From Crocinitomicaceae bacterium (GTDB lineage Bacteria; Bacteroidota; Bacteroidia; Flavobacteriales_D; Crocinitomicaceae), in the NCBI GenBank assembly GCA_030730025.1, contig JANQWC010000023.1:7727-71726 (forward strand): a stretch of 64,000 bases of DNA, read 5' to 3'. The notes beneath the pieces were generated by a model, which worked only from the letters and a program-made list of their open reading frames with translations, did no database searches and was not told where the DNA came from. How positions within the stretch are numbered: position 1 is the first letter of the stretch; the number at the start of each line of letters is the position of its first letter. Of the stretch, positions 1 through 7,243 are shown piece by piece. Both the position numbers and the translations under genes were made by a program.

Positions 1-59
1 TTTTACCGGAACACCGGCCTTTTAGGATACTAAAAATCAAATTATTGCGTTAAGGGCAA

Positions 60-1241
60 ATGCGGATTTTACTTTTGACTTTGCTCTTGCTGTCTGAACA
101 GGCAGCTGCTCAGTTTTGGCAGCAACAAGCAACTTTTCCGGGCATGGCCCGAGACGACGGCGCGCAATTCAGCATCGGCAGCCTGCATTTTTGCGGTACG
201 GGGCGCGGCAGCGATTTTGGCTGCACCCGTGATTTCTATGTTTACGATTCTTACAACAGTACCTGGAATAATGCAGCCCCACTGCCCATTTGGCAAGAAA
301 GACAATATGCCAGCGCCTTTAGTTACCAAGAGAAAGGCTATGTTTTGGGTGGGGAGAATTGCAACGGCTTCTATTTCAAAACTTTTTGGCGCTATGATCC
401 GCTGACCGATAGCTGGCAGTCTATGCCTGAATTCCCAGGAGCGGGCCGCGCGGGTGCGCAACATTTTTTGATGGGCAGCGATTTGTATTGGATCGGCGGA
501 CGCAATGCCACGGGCATTCTTAATGAAGTATGGTGTTTTCATTTGAGCAGCAACCAATGGGAACAACTCGGCAACCTGCCATTTGACGGCATTTGGCGCG
601 GCATTGGCTTTGCCAATCAGACGAATGGGTATGTGGCCGGTGGCCGAACCAACGAAGCCAATCAAACCGGATGGAATGCCGACACCTGGATATACGATCC
701 ACAGACTGACCAATGGAGCAACTGCACGGCGCAACTCAATTTAGGGAGTCGGATGTACCTCAACTGCGCGCAGTCCGATTCTTTGTTGTTTGTCTTTGGC
801 GGTGTGACGCCTACCGACGAAGTCTTGAGCAGCCTTGAAAAAATCAATTTGAACAACTACCAAATAGAGCCACTGCTGCCCTTTACCGCAAGTCCTAGAA
901 AAGGCTGCATGAGTTTTGTGGGCAACGGATTTTTTCACCTCGCGACAGGCATCACCGGCAACGACCGCCTCAATGAAACCTGGCGTTTGGCGTATAGTCC
1001 AGAGGCAGATATCAGCGAAAAAGAATTTTTTGAGGTCTACAACCTGCTGCAAGACGCCTCGCTGCTCGTGCGCATCAATCCTGTTTTGATTGGAGAACAA
1101 TTAAGCATTCGAGATATACAGGGTCGGGTCTTGCTATCCTTGGAGCTCAGCCAAACCGAACACCTGATCTCTATTGCTGATTTTCCAGCGGGCACCTATT
1201 TTGTGGACGTCAAGGGCTACACTCAAAAATGCCTGCGCTAA
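60..1241 (+). CDS. Secreted kelch-repeat protein with T9SS C-terminal domain
   Basis: 393 residues. A signal peptide is visible at 1-18 (hydrophobic LLLTLLLL, cleavage after AAAQ). Residues about 85-260 hold at least four kelch-type blades: glycine pairs (VLGG, WIGG, VAGG, VFGG) alternate with aromatic strands such as YDPLTDSW and YDPQTDQW, predicting a beta-propeller. Residues about 320-393 look like a type A T9SS sorting domain (SIRDIQGRVL, then FPAGTYFVDV). The protein is therefore inferred to be exported across the outer membrane and retained on the surface or released. The ligand is unknown; kelch propellers usually bind proteins or glycans. It faces heme A synthase with 26 bases between the two stops. 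The family call is firm, the function is not. Confidence 0.85.
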   Translation: MRILLLTLLLLSEQAAAQFWQQQATFPGMARDDGAQFSIGSLHFCGTGRGSDFGCTRDFYVYDSYNSTWNNAAPLPIWQERQYASAFSYQEKGYVLGGENCNGFYFKTFWRYDPLTDSWQSMPEFPGAGRAGAQHFLMGSDLYWIGGRNATGILNEVWCFHLSSNQWEQLGNLPFDGIWRGIGFANQTNGYVAGGRTNEANQTGWNADTWIYDPQTDQWSNCTAQLNLGSRMYLNCAQSDSLLFVFGGVTPTDEVLSSLEKINLNNYQIEPLLPFTASPRKGCMSFVGNGFFHLATGITGNDRLNETWRLAYSPEADISEKEFFEVYNLLQDASLLVRINPVLIGEQLSIRDIQGRVLLSLELSQTEHLISIADFPAGTYFVDVKGYTQKCLR

Positions 1242-1267
1242 CGACTGCTGCCCACAAAATGAGGTGG

Positions 1268-2284
1268 CTATTTTTGCAGTTTTTGCGCACGCACATCAAA
1301 ACGCATCAGGAGCAACACGCAAAGCAAGATGGTTGCAAAGACTAAATGCGCGGTTTGAACAAGGCCTGGCATGTCGGCATAAGCGAGTGCAACGCCTGTG
1401 CTGAGTTCGAGTGCAAGAACATAAAATGCGACATTGATGCGGCCATAATGCCAGACTTTGCGGTTCTGCCAGAACAAATAAGTGAGCAAGATCAAAACCA
1501 ACCAACTGAAACTGCGGTGGATAAAAAACGGCATACCAAGTTGCTCAATCCATTCGGCGCGGCTGTAGCCCTTTTTCACCAACGCGTCTATGGCCTCACG
1601 CACTTGGGTTCCGAGGAACATTTGGTAAAAAGTAATCGCTAAGATGAGCCAACTCAGAAGTTGGAAAGACTGATTTTGTGGAATATCTGTTCTGGTTTGC
1701 CGACGCAATTGATGGATAAAATACAACTGTAAACCGATAATGACTAAAGCAAAAAACAAGTGAACGGTGATGGTCCAGGGAACGAGGTTGGTGGCGACTA
1801 CGATAGAACCGAACCAGGCCTCGAAGCCCATCAGGACCAAATTGAGCCCCGTGAGCAGCAGCCATTTTCTCTTGCGGTAATACAACAAAAGCCAGCCAAA
1901 ACTCACCAGCATGGCGTTACCTGCCAAGAAGCCAGCAAGGCGGTTGATGTATTCGATCCAAGTTTTGCGGGCATTGAAGGCTTCTTCTACATATACGCTA
2001 GGGTCTTTTTTAATTTTTTCAGCCGTTTGATCCAGACCAATTTTCTCTAGAAAGGCACAAAACTTTTCGACCTTTTTTTGACGCTTGAGCAAATACGCCT
2101 CGCGGTAATCGGCAGGCAACTCAGTAAGTTCGGTGGGTGGAACCCACTTGCCAAAGCACTTAGGCCAGTCTGGGCAACCCATGCCGCTGCCCGACATCCG
2201 GACAAAACTCCCGGCAAAAACGACTAGAAAAATGAGGATCAAAACAACCCACTGGAACTTCAAAAAACGGCTAGAAACTTGCAT
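1268..2284 (-). CDS. ctaA: Heme A synthase (CtaA/COX15 family)
   Basis: 338 residues, multi-pass inner-membrane protein that converts heme O to heme A for cytochrome oxidase. It carries the COX15/CtaA N-terminal signature GSGMGCPDWPKC, with Cys37 and Cys43 as a likely redox pair. About eight hydrophobic segments are visible, with histidines at 175, 256 and 313 placed like the family's heme ligands. The position expected to carry the first ligand in the EY-x-H-R motif reads EYINR (Asn114). The long charged loop at about 48-107 is usual for the Bacteroidota form as far as I recall. It is divergent from purB. A -7 box ends 4 bases before the ATG, so the message may be leaderless. Confidence 0.9.
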   Translation of the reverse strand: MQVSSRFLKFQWVVLILIFLVVFAGSFVRMSGSGMGCPDWPKCFGKWVPPTELTELPADYREAYLLKRQKKVEKFCAFLEKIGLDQTAEKIKKDPSVYVEEAFNARKTWIEYINRLAGFLAGNAMLVSFGWLLLYYRKRKWLLLTGLNLVLMGFEAWFGSIVVATNLVPWTITVHLFFALVIIGLQLYFIHQLRRQTRTDIPQNQSFQLLSWLILAITFYQMFLGTQVREAIDALVKKGYSRAEWIEQLGMPFFIHRSFSWLVLILLTYLFWQNRKVWHYGRINVAFYVLALELSTGVALAYADMPGLVQTAHLVFATILLCVLLLMRFDVRAQKLQK

Positions 2285-2288
2285 GCAT

Positions 2289-2296
2289 CAAATTTA
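2289..2296 (-). promoter_or_regulatory. -7 box TAAATTTG for ctaA
   Basis: Read on the minus strand this is TAAATTTG, an exact match to the Bacteroidota TAnnTTTG element. Four bases (ATGC) separate it from the ctaA ATG, which would place transcription start at or one base before the start codon. No convincing -33 TTTG was found. Confidence 0.55.
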
Positions 2297-2338
2297 CGAT
2301 AAATCGCTTTTGGGTTTTTCTATTTTTTGCGCTTGTTG

Positions 2339-2346
2339 TATCTTTG
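2339..2346 (+). promoter_or_regulatory. -7 box TATCTTTG for purB
   Basis: Exact TAnnTTTG match 15 bases before the purB ATG at 2362, predicting a leader of roughly a dozen bases. It is divergent from the ctaA box within the same 77-base gap. A TTG upstream in frame (2344) lies inside the box, so it cannot be the start. Confidence 0.55.
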
Positions 2347-2361
2347 TGCTTTAGATACAAT

Positions 2362-3717
2362 ATGGAATTCAACGCCCTTACCGCGATCTCCCCGATAGAT
2401 GGTCGCTACCAATCCAAAACCGCTGCCTTACAAGCCTATTTTTCAGAATACGGACTCATCCGCTACCGCGTTTTGGTCGAGGTTGAATACCTCATTGCAC
2501 TTGTAGACAGTGGCATCTCTAATTTGTCTGACTTTCCGAAAGCGCAATTCCCGGCACTAAGAGCTATTTATAACAACTTCTCGCAAGCCGACGCGCTTTG
2601 GATCAAAGAAACAGAGCAAACCACCAACCACGACGTCAAGGCTGTTGAATACTTCCTCAAAGAAAAAATGCAGGGCCTAGGTTTAGGCGCCTACCTCGAG
2701 TTCATCCACTTCGGGCTCACTTCCCAAGACATCAACAACACCGCCATTCCGCTCTCCTTAAAAGAAGGCATAGAAGCAGTTTATTTACCTGCACTTGCAG
2801 CCGTCCAAGACAAACTTGTTGCACTCGCTCAAGACTGGAAAGACATCCCAATGCTTGCGCGCACCCACGGCCAACCCGCCTCACCTACGCGCCTTGGCAA
2901 AGAAATCCAAGTATTTGCAGAACGCCTAGACAAACAAGTCGCACAACTCAAAGCACTTAAATTGCCAGCCAAATTTGGTGGCGCAACTGGCAACTTCAAT
3001 GCACATTTTGTCGCGTATCCACAGACCAACTGGGTAGCTTTTGGCAATCACTTTGTCAACGACATCCTCGGACTAGACCGCTCTCAAACCACCACCCAAA
3101 TTGAGCACTACGACCAACTTGCCGCCATTTTTGACTGCATGAAGCGCATCAACAACATCATCCTCGACCTCGATCGCGATATGTGGACCTACATCTCCAT
3201 GGACTACTTCAAGCAGCAGATCAAAGCCGGAGAAATCGGTTCGTCGGCCATGCCACATAAAGTCAACCCCATCGATTTTGAAAACTCAGAAGGCAATGTG
3301 GGCTTAGCCAACGCCCTTTACGAGCACTTAGCTGCCAAATTGCCCGTTTCTCGTCTCCAACGCGACCTCACCGACTCCACAGTATTGCGCGTCGTGGGGG
3401 TGCCGCTCGCACACAGCGTCATTGCTTTTGGCGCCACCCTCAAAGGGCTGGGCAAACTTTTATTGAACACCAATGCCTTGGCTGCAGACCTCGAGAACAA
3501 CTGGGCTGTTGTAGCAGAAGCCATTCAAACCATCTTGCGTCGCGAAGGCTTTGAAAAACCTTACGAAGCACTCAAAGGCCTCACCCGCAAAAACGAACGC
3601 GTCACCAAAGAAAGTGTGCATGCTTTCATCGACGAGCTAGCCGTTTCAGCCCAACTGAAAGCCGAACTCAAGCTGATCAGCCCAGACAATTACGTCGGGG
3701 TTCAACTTGTCGACTGA
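2362..3717 (+). CDS. purB: Adenylosuccinate lyase
   Basis: 451 residues from the ATG at 2362. It catalyses two fumarate-releasing steps in purine synthesis: SAICAR to AICAR and adenylosuccinate to AMP. The fumarase-superfamily signature GSSAMPHKVNP is at about 292-302. Other family blocks are SPIDGRY near the N terminus, TSQDINNTA and RTHGQPASPT with its catalytic-region histidine. Length and block order match the PurB class that includes E. coli PurB. Its stop overlaps the next start (TGATG at 3715-3719), so the secreted protein and peptidase downstream are probably co-transcribed although functionally unrelated. Confidence 0.97.
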   Translation: MEFNALTAISPIDGRYQSKTAALQAYFSEYGLIRYRVLVEVEYLIALVDSGISNLSDFPKAQFPALRAIYNNFSQADALWIKETEQTTNHDVKAVEYFLKEKMQGLGLGAYLEFIHFGLTSQDINNTAIPLSLKEGIEAVYLPALAAVQDKLVALAQDWKDIPMLARTHGQPASPTRLGKEIQVFAERLDKQVAQLKALKLPAKFGGATGNFNAHFVAYPQTNWVAFGNHFVNDILGLDRSQTTTQIEHYDQLAAIFDCMKRINNIILDLDRDMWTYISMDYFKQQIKAGEIGSSAMPHKVNPIDFENSEGNVGLANALYEHLAAKLPVSRLQRDLTDSTVLRVVGVPLAHSVIAFGATLKGLGKLLLNTNALAADLENNWAVVAEAIQTILRREGFEKPYEALKGLTRKNERVTKESVHAFIDELAVSAQLKAELKLISPDNYVGVQLVD

Positions 3718-5294
3718 TGCTGCCGCGCCTACTCCTCGCCTTTTTTTGTGCGCTTTCCTTTGTGTCAGCAGCGCAAAACCTAAATTGGCAATGGGGAGCG
3801 CTGCAACGCAGCAAAGGTAGCCTCATTAGTGTGCTGCCGGCCGACAACCAACAATTCTCTACCATTCATGCAAGTAGCCAACTTGGCGGTGGGTCTTTTA
3901 CCCTCACCCAATACGCGCAACTCAATAGCGAGGCCAGTACCAAAATCAAGCCCGTGAGCCCAGAAGGTTTTGGCTATTACCAGCAAACCTTGCGACTCAA
4001 AAATGGGCACGCCGTCTTTATTGCCGACAGAGCTGGCAAGGAGATGAAATTATTTGTCAAGGTGCTGGATGCAGAGTTCAATGTGGTCGAGGAAAATGAA
4101 ATACTCGCCTACACCGACACCCGACCAAACGCACAACCTGAGTTCAACCTGATCCAAGCACCCAACCAAGCTTTTTTTGTGGCGTATTACCAAATTCCTG
4201 GCAAGCGAAACGGCGTAGATACCTATGGCTACCAGCTTTTCAATCAGGACTTAAAAGCGCTCAGTGGCGGTGAATTCAACCTCCCGTTTGACGCCAACCT
4301 CAGCTCCATCGAAGATTATTACCTGACCGACAACGGCGACTTTTTCATCGGCGTGATCGAAATGAGCGCAGTCGAAATCCAAGGCATTCGGGTACGCAAA
4401 GCCTTTAAGAACCTACATGTCTTTCAATTCGACCAAAACGGCATCAAAGATTACACTTTTGACCTACAGGGCAAGCGCATCTCCAACTTTGTGATGAACG
4501 CCCAACAGGCCTCGCAACTCACGCTATTCGGCATTTACAGCAATAGCGAAGCGAGTGACAAACAAGATGGCTTTTTCAATGCGCAAATCAACCTGAATGC
4601 AGATACCGTTACTGCGATGGGCTTCATTCCTTTGAGTGTCGAAATCATGCTCAGCGAACACGAAGTCGGAGAACAAATCCGCCTGCAAAAACGCATGGAA
4701 CGTAAAGGCGAAAGCCCTCAGCTCTCGCGCTATGAAGTCCGCGAAATCTACACCCTTCAAGACGGCAGCTACATTGGTTCCATTGAAAAATACTACGTGT
4801 ACACCAATACCACCTACAACAACCAAACAGGTCAACGCATGACCACCAATTATTATTACTACAACGACATCGTCGCCTTTTGCATCGATACTAATGGTCA
4901 GTTGCGCTGGGAGCAGCGCATCCCAAAAATACAAGTCAGCATCAATGATTACGGCCCTTTTAGCTCCTACGCCAGTTTTATGGACAGCACGTCCTTGAAC
5001 TTTATTTTCAATGACACCGAAACCAATTACGACGAAAACGGGTTGTTTAAAGAGGGCTTAAAGGAAGTGGCCACATTTAGCTTGTCCAAGAATAGAAATG
5101 TAGGCGCGTGGGTACGCATCGATATCCAAACCGGGCAAATGCAGCGTCAGGTCAGCCATGAGCGCGCTACCGAAAACATCTTGCTGATTCCGAAAGCGTT
5201 TGAGTTTGATCTAAAAAATCGAGGGATCTATACCTACGGCGTGCTTGGTCCGCAAGAAAAATTTGGCTATATTCGACTCCAAACTACTCCTTAA
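3717..5294 (+). CDS. Secreted protein of unknown function
   Basis: 525 residues. A signal peptide covers about 1-19 (LLLAFFCALSFVSAAQ). The rest is rich in beta-strand-like alternation with aromatic residues and turns. One stretch reads YYYYNDIVAFCIDTNGQLRW, which resembles blades of a propeller in which a value is read out then compared, but no named domain was recognised. There is no lipobox and no obvious T9SS sorting domain; the C terminus ends YGVLGPQEKFGYIRLQTTP. The start overlaps the purB stop by one base and the stop overlaps the start of the M1 aminopeptidase by one base, so it sits in a translationally coupled trio. Periplasmic or exported location is inferred from the signal peptide alone. 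Confidence 0.8.
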   Translation: MLPRLLLAFFCALSFVSAAQNLNWQWGALQRSKGSLISVLPADNQQFSTIHASSQLGGGSFTLTQYAQLNSEASTKIKPVSPEGFGYYQQTLRLKNGHAVFIADRAGKEMKLFVKVLDAEFNVVEENEILAYTDTRPNAQPEFNLIQAPNQAFFVAYYQIPGKRNGVDTYGYQLFNQDLKALSGGEFNLPFDANLSSIEDYYLTDNGDFFIGVIEMSAVEIQGIRVRKAFKNLHVFQFDQNGIKDYTFDLQGKRISNFVMNAQQASQLTLFGIYSNSEASDKQDGFFNAQINLNADTVTAMGFIPLSVEIMLSEHEVGEQIRLQKRMERKGESPQLSRYEVREIYTLQDGSYIGSIEKYYVYTNTTYNNQTGQRMTTNYYYYNDIVAFCIDTNGQLRWEQRIPKIQVSINDYGPFSSYASFMDSTSLNFIFNDTETNYDENGLFKEGLKEVATFSLSKNRNVGAWVRIDIQTGQMQRQVSHERATENILLIPKAFEFDLKNRGIYTYGVLGPQEKFGYIRLQTTP

Positions 5295-7243
5295 TGCGCG
5301 CGCTACTCTTCATCTTTACTCTTTTGCTTTGGTCTTGTTCTGGTGCGCCCAGTAAACAACCGGCTGCCACCGAACAACTCAGCCAAAGACCCAACGACGA
5401 CCACAGCTACGCCAATTTAGACCAGATCAATACCCAGCACCTGCACCTCGACCTCGAGGTTGATTTCGCAGCCAAAACCATTTACGGTATTGCCAGACAC
5501 CAGATGCGCAACCGCGGGGCAGACACCGCTATTTTTGATGTCAAAGGACTCCTGATCCAAAAAGTAACACTTGGCCCAAAAGGCGCCGAGAAAGAAACCG
5601 ACTTCACCATCGGCCCCATGGACAAAGACAGCATCATTGGCCAAGCGCTTTTGGTCAATGTTGACGCCAAAACTGCCAATGTCAATATTTACTACCAAAC
5701 CACCGAAGCCTCTGGGGCCTTGGATTGGCTAGACACCGCCCTCACCAGCTCCAAAACCAAGCCCTTTCTGTACACACAAGGGCAAGCCATCCTGACGCGC
5801 ACCTGGATCCCGATCCAAGATTCGCCTTCCAACCGCATTACCTACAGCGCCGACGTCAAGGTACCAAGTGACTTATTGGCGCTCATGAGTGCTAAAAACC
5901 CCACCAAACTGAACAAAAGCGGACGCTATCATTTTGAAATGACCAAAGCGATTCCGAGCTACCTCATTGCGCTGGCCGTGGGCGACATCGGTTTCAAAGA
6001 CCTCGGGCAGCACTGCGGTGTCTATGCCGAAAAAGAACTGCTCCAAGATTGCGCCAAAGAATTTGAAGACTTACCGCAAATGATGCGCGTCGCCGAAGAT
6101 TTATACGGTGCTTACCAATGGGGGCGCTACGACGTTTTGGTCCTCCCCTACTCGTTCCCGTTTGGCGGCATGGAAAACCCAATGCTCACCTTTGCCAACC
6201 CAACGCTACTCACCGGAGACAAAAGCTTGGTTTCTGTAGTTGCACACGAGTTGGCACATTCTTGGTCTGGCAATCTAGTGACCAACCATTCGTGGTCAGA
6301 CCTCTGGCTCAATGAGGGCACCACCGTTTACTTTGAACAACGCATCATGGAAGCGCTGCGCGGCAAAGAAATTGCAGATATCTTAGCACAAGTAGAATTT
6401 GGAGAGCTGCAGCAAACCCTAACAGAAATGGCTGCCGATAGCACGATCCAAGATAGCAAGCTCCACCTTGATTTGGCCAAGCGCGACCCCGATATTGCCA
6501 TGTCTGATATCGCGTATGTCAAAGGGGCTTTTTTCTTTCGAACGCTCGAACAAGCCGTGGGCAGAAAGCAACTCGATCATTTCCTCAACAAATACTTTAA
6601 GCATTTTGCGTTTCAGACCATCACCGCCGATCGCTTCATCGATTATTTAGAGGCCCAATTATTGGCCAAAAGCGGCACCGACTTCAATTACCGCCAATGG
6701 ATTTACGAACCGGGCTTGCCAACCAACTGCGCTCAGATTGCAGCCCCAAGACTCGATCAAATCAAGGCTTTTGCACAGGCGTTCAACGCGGGAAAAGATC
6801 CGTTTAAGCCCGTGATCAAATACAAATGGATCCGCAAAAACGGCAAGCGCAAAAAAATCAAACAACGCACTGAGGTGCAGTACAACGCCTACCTCATCCA
6901 AGAATGGCAATTGTTTATCCGCGCCTTAGCACCTCAAACCAAACCTGCACGCCTCAGACAGCTCGATAAACAATTCCATTTTGCCCAGACGCAAAACAGC
7001 GAAATACTGTGTGACTGGTTTGTGCTCGCAGCACAATCGGACTACATTTTTGAGATAAAGCCACAATTAAAGGCCTTTTTGAACAAAATTGGACGCCGCA
7101 AATTTGTTTTGCCTATTTACCAAGCACTTGCCGAAAGTAAGAAAGGCATGAAATTAGGGCGTGTGATTTTCCAAGAAGTCAAAACGCATTACCATAGCGT
7201 GACCCGCAATTCTGCCTGGAAGGCACTCTACAAAAAAGCTTAA
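5294..7243 (+). CDS. M1-family zinc aminopeptidase lipoprotein
   Basis: 649 residues. It begins with a lipoprotein signal (TLLLWSC, lipidated Cys15). The M1 catalytic core is complete: GGMENP exopeptidase motif near 290, zinc site HELAHSW near 317-323, and the third ligand Glu in LWLNEGTTVYFE. Family members trim N-terminal residues from peptides; the best match is the leukotriene-A4-hydrolase-like branch with a helical C-terminal domain. An odd strongly basic insert (WIRKNGKRKKIKQR) lies at about 515-530 in the linker to the helical domain. It is the last gene of the purB trio. Its TAA lies in TTAA, which also supplies the stop of the opposing recQ gene. Confidence 0.92.
   Translation: MRALLFIFTLLLWSCSGAPSKQPAATEQLSQRPNDDHSYANLDQINTQHLHLDLEVDFAAKTIYGIARHQMRNRGADTAIFDVKGLLIQKVTLGPKGAEKETDFTIGPMDKDSIIGQALLVNVDAKTANVNIYYQTTEASGALDWLDTALTSSKTKPFLYTQGQAILTRTWIPIQDSPSNRITYSADVKVPSDLLALMSAKNPTKLNKSGRYHFEMTKAIPSYLIALAVGDIGFKDLGQHCGVYAEKELLQDCAKEFEDLPQMMRVAEDLYGAYQWGRYDVLVLPYSFPFGGMENPMLTFANPTLLTGDKSLVSVVAHELAHSWSGNLVTNHSWSDLWLNEGTTVYFEQRIMEALRGKEIADILAQVEFGELQQTLTEMAADSTIQDSKLHLDLAKRDPDIAMSDIAYVKGAFFFRTLEQAVGRKQLDHFLNKYFKHFAFQTITADRFIDYLEAQLLAKSGTDFNYRQWIYEPGLPTNCAQIAAPRLDQIKAFAQAFNAGKDPFKPVIKYKWIRKNGKRKKIKQRTEVQYNAYLIQEWQLFIRALAPQTKPARLRQLDKQFHFAQTQNSEILCDWFVLAAQSDYIFEIKPQLKAFLNKIGRRKFVLPIYQALAESKKGMKLGRVIFQEVKTHYHSVTRNSAWKALYKKA

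Noticed and set aside
1-59. CCGG-AACA-CCGG followed by CCTTTT as a terminator at the left edge
   Set aside because: Only a 4-bp stem is visible and the upstream part is cut off, so it cannot be judged.
69-734. Long open frame antisense to the kelch gene
   Set aside because: It mirrors the codon pattern of the kelch gene, has no domain, and the plus-strand frame has a signal peptide, repeats and a sorting domain.
1243-1275. Imperfect hairpin (GCCCAC with GTGGC) between the kelch gene and ctaA
   Set aside because: Bulged short stem with a short T run; too weak to call a terminator.
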